In this document: positions 10,602 to 22,600 of the stretch, one piece after another | Layout of the letters: the number at the start of each line of letters is the position of its first letter | Numbering within the stretch: position 1 is the first letter of the stretch | NCBI RefSeq assembly: GCF_918797505.1 | Contig: NC_092801.1 | Span: 34,052,487 to 34,116,486, forward strand | Length of the DNA stretch: 64,000 nt | Reading direction: 5' to 3' | From: Bemisia tabaci | Lineage: Eukaryota > Arthropoda > Insecta > Hemiptera > Aleyrodidae | The notes under the pieces: model-generated | Databases searched by the model: none | Told to the model about the DNA's origin: nothing | What the model saw: the letters and a program-made list of their open reading frames with translations, nothing else | Translations under genes and position numbers: made by a program

Positions 10602-13600
10602 CTGGAAGAAACACAAGAGACACGACGTCAGTGTTACAACATTAATTCGATCGTAAAAATATTCTACGTGAAGGCATGGTCATTTCATCGATAGTTTTTT
10701 ATTGCACCAAAATGTTGTGTGAACACGGTAAGAAAAATTGAACTTTTTTAAGTATCAACTTATCTATCATGAATTTTTAACGTTTCATTGAGCATTATTC
10801 GCTTATGCACTAATTAAGCATGCGGAACTATCATTGAATGGACCAATAAACTAGGTACGAATTTAAGCATTCTAATACATATATCTTGACCAGAATTTCA
10901 CGCAGAACACGATCCGCGCAACGAAAATTACCGAAATCAACTCCTAACAAAGCTATTACGGTTATATTTCACATTGGTTACGAGGAGTTTGAACTGCCCG
11001 CTCTCAAGAAACTCAAAGCTCTACGTGAGTCAAATCGTGCACTGCAGCGGTTTCAGCAAGCTTCTCAATCAAGCGATGTTCATTTCCCACCATGTGTTGT
11101 TCAAACTATTAGCAATTTGCTAAAGCTAAGCCAAAGCGTCAAGATTGAGGTTGCGAGATTTTTATATCGCAGAGACTGTCACGTAAGGGGGTTGATAACG
11201 TTTAGGGCGCGATGTGAATCACGTAGATCATTGAGTTTTCACGAGCGGGTGGTTTGAATTCATGCATCAAGAATCCTTGAATATCTTCGTAAGGAGTTAA
11301 CTGCGGTAATTTTTGTTTTGCGCATCGTATTCTACGTAAAATTTTAGTTACGAAACATGTTTCACAATGCAGAAATTCGTACCTTGTCTAGTGGTCCATT
11401 AGCTTTTTGTGCGAATGTCGATTTTCCCAAAAGCAGAACCATTTGTGCAAATGTCCTGCACTGAGAAAAAACTATGGTTTATAAACCTATTAGAGGTAAA
11501 TATGGAACACCTATAATAGTCGTAAATAAACTAATGATTCTCGGTCTGTGAACCATACTAAGGTCTCTGTACCTAATTGAGGTACAGGTACCATAACTAA
11601 GGTATATGTGCTATTATTATATGTAGAGGTACTACTATTAGTGGTGTTCCATATTTACCTCTAATAGGTTTATAAGCCATAGTTTTTTCTCAGTGTGTAG
11701 CGTCAAAAATTTAGAAGGATTCCATCTACCGATGCCCAGAGATAGGAGACCCTCCACTCGTATCTCCGCTATTGTGGAAGCTTATAGTTTTGGGACTTCA
11801 ACAATCAACTGTTGACTTACCTACATGGTTGATGTTTAACATCGTGTTGGCAGTTTTGCGTTGCAAACAAGCCAAAACAAGTTGAAGTTTGGGAAACTTG
11901 TTTGGCTCATGACGTCAACCGGAGCTCATCATCCACCGTATAGGTAGGCCTTCAGCCGGAAAAGAGTGATGACTGTTGCTCCCTTATAATTGTCCGTAAA
12001 AAGAGTTGAATCTCCGAAAGAAAAAAGTTTCCACCTATCGCCAAGAAGCCAGTGGAGGGTCTCTTGTCTCTGACCGATGCCATTCGAGGAACCGGGGTTT
12101 TCAGCTACGCAAACTCACCTGTATAGGCTGTGAGTAGGAGACGGTGGTGGCGGTCTGGTTGGGGGCGTGGCCGGGCGGGGAGGCGGGGGCCTGGCATCGG
12201 CGGCGGTGGTGTCCGAGGCAGGCGGCGAAGGCGACGGCGTGCGGGATGTAGCTCTGGTCGAGGGTGCCGGAGAAGAGGGCGGCGGCGAGCGGGCCCTTGG
12301 CGAAGAGCGGGACGTCCTCGCCGCCGTGGGTGGCCCAGCGCCGCGGGACGGCCGCGCTCTGGACGATGTTGGGGTCGCCGACGGTGGCGTTGCTCGGGAG
12401 GATCCGCGGCGACTGGTGCCCCGGCCCGTTGCCGTAGAGCAGCGTCGTGTACGGCAGACCGTCCACGTCCGACACCTTACTGTCCACGCCTGCAGACAAC
12501 AGACAAAGGTAATGGAGATGTTGAATGTGTGAGAAATTTGCGATTTGACCGTTGATTCTTATGTAAAAGTTCGCGAGAAACACCATGGTGTCACTGGTTT
12601 TCTCTGAAATCAACTCCCAAGCTCAAAAAAAGCTCTCAAGTTGTGGCCAAAATGGAGGGGATATCCATCGCTACCCTGAGAGTCCACCCCTACATCAAGA
12701 CAAACGCTCCATGCGAAGATAGGAAGCAAATAAATTAGCAGGGTTGCCGTGTTTTCAGTTTAGAGTCCCCAAATAAAGTGGCAGCCCTGTCAATGTATTT
12801 GCTCCCTATCTTCGCATGGAGCGTTTGTCTTGATGTAGAGGTGGACTCTCGGGATAGCGTGGGATATCCCCTCCCTTTCGGCCTCAACTTGAGAGCTTTC
12901 TTAAAGCTTGGGAGTTAATTTCAGAGAAAACTAGAGGCACCATCGTGTTTCTCACGAACTTTAATATAAGAACCAATAGTCAAATTGCAAATTCCTCACA
13001 AATGCAACGTCTCCACTGAATCAGTGAGAACGGAAACACACCAACTCAGTAACTCAAAAATACTCAATTCTCATCAATCCGCACGGATTTAACTTGAAAA
13101 GGGCCAAATTTTGTCGACATTAAATGAAGCTTTCAGTCAAAATATTATCGCATGAATATTTTTTCAATTATAGCTTCTACCTGTCAGTAAGAGGCCAATG
13201 GAGGGTCTCTTGTCTCTATTTAAGTATCTGATTATGCTTATTTTTAGTATTTTGTCCAGCCATTCTCAAATGAAAATTTATTCCCGGATAGAAAAAAATT
13301 ACTCACCGAGGATGGGGTTGCCCCGGGATGTGGAAAGGCCTCCAAGTGTCATGACGTGCGAGTGGTCCGACGTGACTACGAACAGCGTCTCCGTCTGATT
13401 GACCAGAGACATGACCGCCAGCAACGCCGTCTCCAGTTGCAGCGTCTCGTCCAAGGCTCTGTACGCGTTGTTGTAGTGGTGAGCGTGGTCTATCCGACCG
13501 CCTGAAACCAATCATGTCGGTATCGTGAAAGTATATCGTCACCTTCCGGCCAAAGTATTACACCAATCATGTCGGTATCATGAAAGTATATTGTCACCTT

Positions 13601-16600
13601 TCGGCCAAAGTACCAATCATGTCGGTATCATGAAAGTATATCGTCACCTTTCGGCCAAAGTACCAATCATGTCGGTATCATGAAAGTATATCGTCACCTT
13701 TCGGCCAAAGTACCAATCATGTCGGTATCATGAAAGTTTATCGTCACCTTTCGGCCAAAGTATTACACCAATCATGTCTGTATCATGAAAGTATATCGTC
13801 ACCTTTCGGCCAAAGTATATCACAAGCACCATGCAGGGTTTAAACATTTCCGCCGCCATTTTATATTTTTACAGGGAAATCGTTTGTTGAATTTGATTGA
13901 AAATCTCTATGAATTTTATCGGCAGCACCAAGAAAATTCAATTAAATTTTCGGACAGCCGTTGAACAATTTTTCCGTAAAAAAACACAATGGCGGTGGAA
14001 ATTCTGAAATATCGAAATGATGCATACTAACTTTGGCCGTACTCGTACTAGGTCCCTGGGGACACAAACGGGTCCCGGAAAATTTAATTGATCTCTCGGA
14101 ATTGTATGCTGCATCTAGGATGGGCCGCGTTTAGCAGAACGGAACCAAGCCATAGCACCTACTGCCAAATTTATTCGGGCGCAATTCCATTTTCTAGTGG
14201 AGAATGTTCGTGGGAATTTCTTAAAAACATTTGAGGAATTTGCCGCGTGCCTTGCAGAAAATTTACTGAAATTAGCACTTAATTCCGCGCAACCGTTTTC
14301 ATGACAAAACTAAATTGCCCAATTTAACATGACAGTAGCTGATGTAGCTTGGCTCCTTTCTGCCTGATGCGGTTTTTTGTTAAAAATAACATACTTTAAA
14401 ATGCAACTGTCGTTGACATTCCTTTATTCTGCATGCATTTTGAGCTCTATGCTCATCATGTCAATGATCACAACTTTCTTCGCAACGTCAATGGTTGCTT
14501 CCAATTTTGAAACCTGGCCAATCGCAGCCGATTTTGAAACCCCCCAATCGGTTTTTCTCATCAACCTTTCGTCTGGTTCACATACAGGAAGATTTAAGTT
14601 AATCAAGTTTGAATAATCCCAAATCTTTGGAACTTGACGCGAAAGGAAAAGTAGAAAGTTCACGCGGATGGAAGTCTCCTCTTTGTACTTACTCTCAATG
14701 AAGAGGAAAAATCCCCTGGGGTTTCGTGACAAAATCGAAACTGCCTTGAGCGTCATGTCCGTCAAAGAAGGATCGCCGTCTGGGCCCTTGTCACGATCCG
14801 CCTCGAAGTTCATGTGAGAATACGCGAAAAGGCCTGAAACAATTTTTTTTTTTTTTTTTTTTTATTTAAATAAAATGTACTACTGCCTCTTACGGGGCAT
14901 TAATTACATAGGTGTTAACTTAAACTTAAAGCTAATCTTAAAACTAATATTATAAGATTTTGTTTTTAGGGTGAAACAAATGTACACAGAAACTAAGATC
15001 ATTAACATGCTTTTGTGTTAAAAGTCACAGCAGCGAGCTGATATATCATTTCCCTCCCGGTAACGTATAGTGCAAACCAGTGGCGTGGCGTGCACTGAGA
15101 AAAAACTATGGCTTATAAACCTATTAGAGGTAAATATGGAACACCACTAATAGTAGTACCTCTACATATAATAATAGCACATATACCTTAGTTATGGTAC
15201 GGGGTACCTTAATTAGGTACAGAGACCTTAGTATGGTTCACAGACCGAGAATCATTAGTTTATTTACGACTATTATAGGTGTTCCATATTTACCTCTAAT
15301 AGGTTTATAAACCATAGTTTTTTCTCAGTGTGAATCGCGATTTATCGATTGTTATGCCACTTAAACCTATGGGATCGATAAACAGGGTGTTTGCAGCGAA
15401 CACCTTACTAATCGATTCTTTACCGTAGGTTTAAATTACATAACAATCGATACATCGCAATTCACGCCACGCCACTGGTGCAAAGGTGGGTCCTTTTTTT
15501 TATATTGTGTAGAATATTTTTTCTTCTTCTTCTTCGAGTTTGTAGTCACTGTCTGTCACCGAGGACTTTACGCACTGAGAAAAAGCTATGGTTTATAAAC
15601 CTATTAGAGGTAAATATGAAACACCTATAATAGTCGTAAATAAACTAATGATTCTCGGTCTGTGAACCATACTATGGTCTCTGTACCTAATTAAGGTACA
15701 GAGACCATAACTAAGGTATATGTGCTATTATTATATGTAGAGGTACTACTATTAGTGGTGTTCCATATTTACCTCTAATAGGTTTATAAGCCATAGTTTT
15801 TTCTCAGTGCGGATGATCCGAAGACCTCCCAGGAGGGCAGCCTTTTGGAGTTGTTTGCGTAAAAATTACAGTTTAAGTTGCCTGTAGAATGTACTTAAAA
15901 ATTTTGTTACGAGCATTCTGGCAGTTGTTTTTAATTTATCGCAGACGCAATTCGCCCTCCATACGGGGCTTACTTCTTAAATTCATCATACACAATTAAA
16001 TTAATTGTGGCATTAAACCCGGTTGGGGCCTCTTCAGTGCTGACAAATCATTAACTATAACATAGACAGTAAGAGTACAAACGGTAGTCCTTGCGGAACG
16101 GAACGCTGTTAATTAAGTACCTATAACGTCACATTTTCAGTCTGAAGAACCTCCTCAATATTTCCCCATATATTATTTACATTCATTGCGGCACTATCAC
16201 CTCACGCCTCTGAATATAAAGCCTAGCCGGCTCACCGGCTCAACTGCATGAACGCGAGAGAGAACCTGACTGTAACAGGCAGGGGCTTGCATGCGACTTA
16301 ATTAACTCCAGTGCGTGTGTGTAGTATAACCGACCAATTTAAGGCATTTTGTTGGAGGCACGCTTTGAGGAGAAGAGAAAACTTCTGGGTGCTAATTCAT
16401 GGGAATCAATTTCACCGCACGTACTGTCCTCAAACATTTTCCTGTGAATTTGATATTTTCCAGATGGGGCCAGGATTTTAAATGCACGGAAAATAAGTGA
16501 AAAATTTATAATTTCCACAAATTGAACACACTTAAGCATCGGGTTTTAAAGCTATTCACATTCAATCTCCTATGTATGAAACGCATTATTTAAAACCGGT

Positions 16601-19600
16601 CCTTCTGAAATTTCAATTGTTTCTTTACAATCATAAAATCAGGTAAATTTATGAAACGAATTAAGAAAATTCAAAATTTGAATCCACTTGAACATTGCTT
16701 TTAAATAAATACTCTCACTTCCCTGAATTTATTAAAATTCAATTTTTTGGGGGGAATGCCGATATTCCTCCAAACAAGTGTGGTTTACCCTCGAATAATA
16801 CGTATTTTTTTAAATTGGCCATCAGTGTTGTGCATTTGTCGCAATAGTCCGTCAAAGATATATTCAAAAGAAGAGTGAAACAATCATCTTCAAGACGGAA
16901 AAAAGAGGTGTGTCTGCAAATTCCCAGGTTGACGCCGTTCAAAGAGCTGCGAGTACTGGAGTCGAGTCCAGTACTCGCAGTTTTCGCTGATGTGAACAAC
17001 TACTCAAGGAGTTCGAATTTTGAAAACTAATATTTGAAGACAATTCAAGCAAACATATCGTCTCCGTTTTTTTCATAACATCTTTTTTTTTTGTTTTGTG
17101 AAGACTTTATTATTTCTCATCGTAGTTAGAAGGAAACCTCGATATATTATGAGGTTGCCGTCATGCTGAAGATCATATTCTCATTATTTGCGTAAATTAT
17201 GTCTGTTTGACCCGGAAAGTATCTTCGAATTCGACTCTGCTCCGTTAGACTTTCGATGAACGAATGGAAGACTACTTGTCAACGAATTCTCGTATATACG
17301 TTCTGCATTCCAAAGGAACTAATCACAAGAAAAATTTCACAAGAATTAATTCGCAGTACAAACGTATCAATGATAAGATGATAGAGAAACCTACTCTCTT
17401 TTTTGCAATAACCAGTAAACCACACTAAGAAAAAAAAGAATCCTAAATTTGCCGCCAAGAAGTATTTCTTCTTAAATCAAGATTTTTTCTGGTTAATCTA
17501 AGCTACTTTAACCCAAGCATTATTTTTCTTGTATCAAGAAAAAGTCAGCCTAAAGCAAGAAAAAAAAAATTTCTTGGCGGCAAATTCTAGAATCATCATG
17601 CTTGATCCAAGCTACTTTTTTTTTCAGTGCACTCTCTTCTTTGCAATAACCCACCTGGTAAGTGGCCGGTGTGCAGAGGGCTGACGTTATCGAGGTATCA
17701 ATGCTAAGGTGATACAGTAACCTACTCTCTTCTTTGCATTAACTCACCTAGTAAGTGGTCGGTGTGCAGAGGGCTGACGTTGTCGAGCTGAGTTTTGTTC
17801 CAGACGTACTCGGCGGGAATGCCCCTTCGTTTGCGATCCCGGAGCCAGTCCTCCATGAGATTCCGCCCGTCCAAACGGCGGCCCTCGTCCTTGGTCGACT
17901 GAGGGTCCGTCGCCACCTTGGGCAGCCAGTGCCGCCGTCCGCCGCCCAACACCACCTGCGAAATCAGAAATTAAATCAATGAACACGAAATCAGGAGTCA
18001 AGGTCGAATAAAAGTCGATATTACTGCCATTCAGCGGTGTTGCCTGCTCAGGAGATGACAGTACGATGACGTCCTTCAAGAATCGCATTGATGCTGGAGA
18101 GCGGTGCCTCGCGGTTCCTGAAAAAATTCGATAGGAATCGATAGACGCCATATTTTGTGTCAAAACGAAATGCGATCCGGTGGGGCGTTAACCGGCATCC
18201 AGTCACCGTCCGGTGGCCCATTCACCTTTCAGCAGAGCCCGAAGAGCACGGAGGCCATGGCACCCGATGTTAGTAAATCAAGCTCAGCTAGGCCTTTGCG
18301 CACTGAATTTTTGTCGGGCCCAGGCACCCGCCATTGACACGGCTCTGGGCAAATTTGCGTCTACCAAAATGGGTAGCTTGATGTCGTCGGGTAAACTGGA
18401 ATCTACGCCAACGGCGATGCCTGCCTCCAAACTACCATTAATCGGGGGTAAGTTAATAAGAAACGACTGACGCGGAATTTCCATGTTGCGGTCATCCGCC
18501 ATAGTTAGCACGCGAAACTAAATTTAGGTTAAAATGATGACACAAGGGATGAACAGAGTGACGAAAACGAGAACGCAAACGAAAAATTTATAATTAAGAA
18601 TAAGAAAAATCTAACCTATCTAAATTTAGATTAAAAGGTAGACAAAAGGGATAAACAGAGTGACGAATACGAAAACGAAAAATTTAAAATAAAGAATAAG
18701 AAAAATCTAACATATGACCTAACGAGAGAAAACGACCTAGCCCCTTCGAAGTCAAAGCGATGATTTAAATTTTCTTCGTGCCGATGTAATGCAGTCTTTT
18801 CATTTTTATGTGTGACATTTTTTAGTGACATTAAGTTGACTAACCGATTACAATTACCCTACCGGCCTGATTGTCCGGCCGTAAAAGCTCTAAATCTTAA
18901 ACTCCAATCGATTTTCAGCTGCAAAATTTCGTGGCAAAGCATCACGAAGAGATGGGGGCGGAAAAAATACTCTCGATTCAATCAGATGAAAGCTTAAATC
19001 AAGAACCAAGCCTCTTAAGAGCGGATTTCCTATTGATTAAAGCTTAAATCTGATTGAATCAAGAGTCCTTTTTCTTGTCAATGGTTTCAAGAGTCTATAT
19101 TATGCATCACCAGGATTCCAGTGTGGTCAAAAATTTAAAAAAGCACGCGAGATGCTCATTTCTGTACATTCACTCAACAAAAAATTACCCCCGAAAATTC
19201 TCCCCGCGAGATCCGTTCGGCATCGACCGCGCGTCTCAAGATCCGGATTTCGTTACGGATCGAGTCTCACGCTAGACGACACTGCACGGGAGCGAGTAGA
19301 GTTTCGCATTCTTTGAAGTCGGAAGTTTGAAGAGGGTTTCAATTAAAAAGGAAGAAAGTAAGGGACGCGACAGGAAAAGGAGGGAGGATGCGGGTTGTGG
19401 TATGCGCGGGTCGACTGCATTCCTCCCGCCTCGCGCTCGGCCCCCGAAAGCGTATATTTCAGCGATTGTTTCCGATCAATTGCTCGGTCGCATCCCTTGC
19501 ACCTCCACGTTGCCACACTGAAAAAAAAATCTCTGTGTATTTACTGAGAAAAGGGTAAAATTACCAAGAATGCAGGGTTCCATTTGATCCCAGGTTTTTC

Positions 19601-22600
19601 TTGGTAGAGTTACCATTCATGGAACTGGTAATTTTACCGAGAATCTCGGTAAAATTATTGAACTTTCTTGGTAATTTTACTGGACCTTGGTAAAAACGCC
19701 AATATTTTTTATCGACTGTGGTAGAATTACCGAGATAGAATGACAAAGTTACCGGGAATTGATTACCGATAAAAGTGGTATTCTCACCTGAAAAAAAACA
19801 GGAAAAATACCGGTTTTTAGGTTAGCTTACCAGCCTGTCTTGGTAAAATTACCAATAATTGGGGACAATAAGTGATATGGTAAAGGTGCCAACGGACCTT
19901 GGTAAAAACGCAGATAATTTTTTTTCAGTGGCACGATGCCAAACTCGGAGGCGATATCGATCTCGATCAGCAGCGATCTCAAACTCTCGAAATGGGGCAG
20001 GAATATTCCCATCGGTTCGTTACCGTAGTGACAAATCTCCAGCTAATCCTGGTACACCCCCACCCCCCCTCCCCCGTTGGTGGGGCGGGGATCTTCCAGT
20101 TCAGGGATGCCACAGTCAGGGAATACCGGGAAATGTCAGGGAAATCCTGAGATTGTCTGGGAAAATGACGAAAATGTCAATGAAAATTGTAGGGTCACCT
20201 CTACTTGATGTCTACAACGGGTTCGAAGTTTGGAACAACTCAGTTTGGACGACAAAATCTGACACTGGAGGGTCTAGGATTTCTCCAGATGATCAACTCT
20301 GAACTTCCATCCAAAGATTGAGCTGAAAGTTGAAGTGGTACCATAGAAGAAATAAAAACACTCGAATCATCAAATGGTTCCTCTCCTAGAAATAATTGCT
20401 TATAATTAGACTGGCTCGAACTTCCATCAAAACCCCACTTACAATCCAATTTGTGAGTGTTCAGATCGAATAAATGCATTTTTACTTTCTCGCTCCCATA
20501 GGGTAGAGAGGAAGTATTGTCATCCTCCAAAAAAAAAAAAAAAAAAAAGTTGAAATTTCATCATTTCTAGACGTTTTAAGGTCCCAGGAGTAAAAATAAC
20601 CATACTTGAAAAAATGTGTGTCCGTCCGTGTGGCGTCCCCCAAATCTGTCTACAGCGATATCTCAGAATCTATCTGTTCGATTTCATTCAAAATTGGCAC
20701 AGGACACCATATCTATGGTCTCCTTATGCACGTCCAACGATTTTGAGGTACGCTAAAATTTGGGGGGGCTACGCTCAATTGTCCATTTTTAGCAAAATCA
20801 CACGGAAAGCTCATTTTGAAAGACTGTAAATTTTGAAAAATGTCTTTAATTCTTTAACAATTGGCATCAAGCACATCACCTGGGTCATTAATTTAAGTTC
20901 CAAAAAGATCTTTGGACTAAACTCAAAATTCAAGAGATACGAGGCCCAAAAGTAGGGCACTTTGCTCCGCGAAACAGCTCATTTTCAAGGACTGTAAATT
21001 TGAAAAAAAATAAAAAAAAATGCCTTCAATTCTTCGAAAGTTGGCATAAGAGCACCACCTGGTTCATTAATTTAAGTTCCTACGAGGTCTTTGGACTAAA
21101 CTATAAATTGAAGGGTTACGCGTCATATAGCGAGGAGAGCACTTCGGTCACACGGAGAGCTCATGGACTGTAGATTTTGAAAAAATGCCTTTAATTCTTT
21201 GAAAGTTGGCTCAAAAGCACCATCTGAGTCATTAATTTAAGTTCCTAAAGGATTCATGGACTAATCTCATAATTGCAGAGGGGCCGATAGGAAACGCTCA
21301 ATTCTCTGATAAATGAGTCGGAGCGCTTCTAGATAATACCAGCAAACGCTTTGAGTCAGGTGAAACCTAGGAATTCAAATGCATTATATAATGCGTCATA
21401 TACTATTTCCAAAATTACTCCGTAGGTAATCACAAAGCAAAATTGGACGTAGTTCTACCAAACAGACCTATGTGGAAGTGAGAAATATGGGGTGTGCTCG
21501 TTAGTTCTCTTGCGTAAGAGTTAATGAGAATAATAAAGCGCCAGTGACGTCAGCGGTGACGACGGGTATCCTCACGAAGGCGGGAACGTTCTTTAACTCA
21601 TGAGCCCTGTCCACAAGGCTCTCTTGCCATGCCCGCGGCTCATGACTCCCGCGTTCAGTTGGCACATAGGTCTGTTTGATAGAATGCAATATCCCGCTTT
21701 TCCAATTCTTCAAAAGGAACCACGCCCACTTTTACATTGCTTCTTATGCAGATTTCTGGAGCATACCCCATATTTCTCACCGCCACATAGGTCTGTTTGG
21801 TAGAAATACGTCCAATTAGACAACTAATTAGATACATACTCACATTACAAAGGTACTATGAATCATCAAGCTAACGCCAAGAACTGACACTTAGATCTTT
21901 ATTAAAAACTAATATGTTTGTTGTTAATGAATTTGGAATCCCGGCAGATTCCATCTTTTGCGGTTCCTTTTTACGAGGTACTAAGCACAAATATAATGTA
22001 ATAATTCGGCACAAATATGACTGATTTAATGCTTGTTAATAAAGGAGGTTATAATTGTTATAACGTGACGTTTGTTGACTTGTCTCTGGTTGACGTTTGT
22101 CGATGGCGCTCTCTGTTGTTTTCGCTTTGAGTTACGGGGATACGCGGTAAGGAGATGGCGCTCCTGGCGGGCGTGTCGTGAACCTTCCAGCAGGTAGATT
22201 CGCCCGCCAAATTTAAAATTTGGGAGATGCTAAGCGAAAACCGTTTAGTTTTAAGACTATTTGAACATCGAATAGTCATTCTACCCATTCAAGTAGATAT
22301 TTGATGGCTTTTGACCGTGCTTAAGGAGAGATTATAATATAAAATCGTATCTGAAGTATGATGTCAATGAATCTAATGGATCCTAATGAATCGTAGAAAA
22401 GCTAAGATTTTTACGGATCGCCATCTTTGACAGGAGACTTAGTTAATCAATTACATATTTAATTGAAGATGCCTCATAAAATCAACAAGTCGAGTCCGAA
22501 TATATGAATTCACCACATATCGCGAAGACATTTACAATGAAGTTCAATGGTTTGAATAAAAATTTCATAACTATTATCCTGTGATCAAAATTCCAATCAA

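Noticed and set aside
10886..11257. 123-codon plus-strand frame in a phosphatase intron
   Set aside because: It starts with TTG and has no recognisable domain or supporting context.
12130..12555. Long Arg/Gly-rich and Ala/Gly-rich frames on the plus strand
   Set aside because: They are shadows of the very GC-rich phosphatase exon f on the minus strand.
13507..13818. Regular repeats that might suggest a CRISPR array
   Set aside because: Units are contiguous with no unique spacers, lie in an insect intron, and derive from a MITE end.
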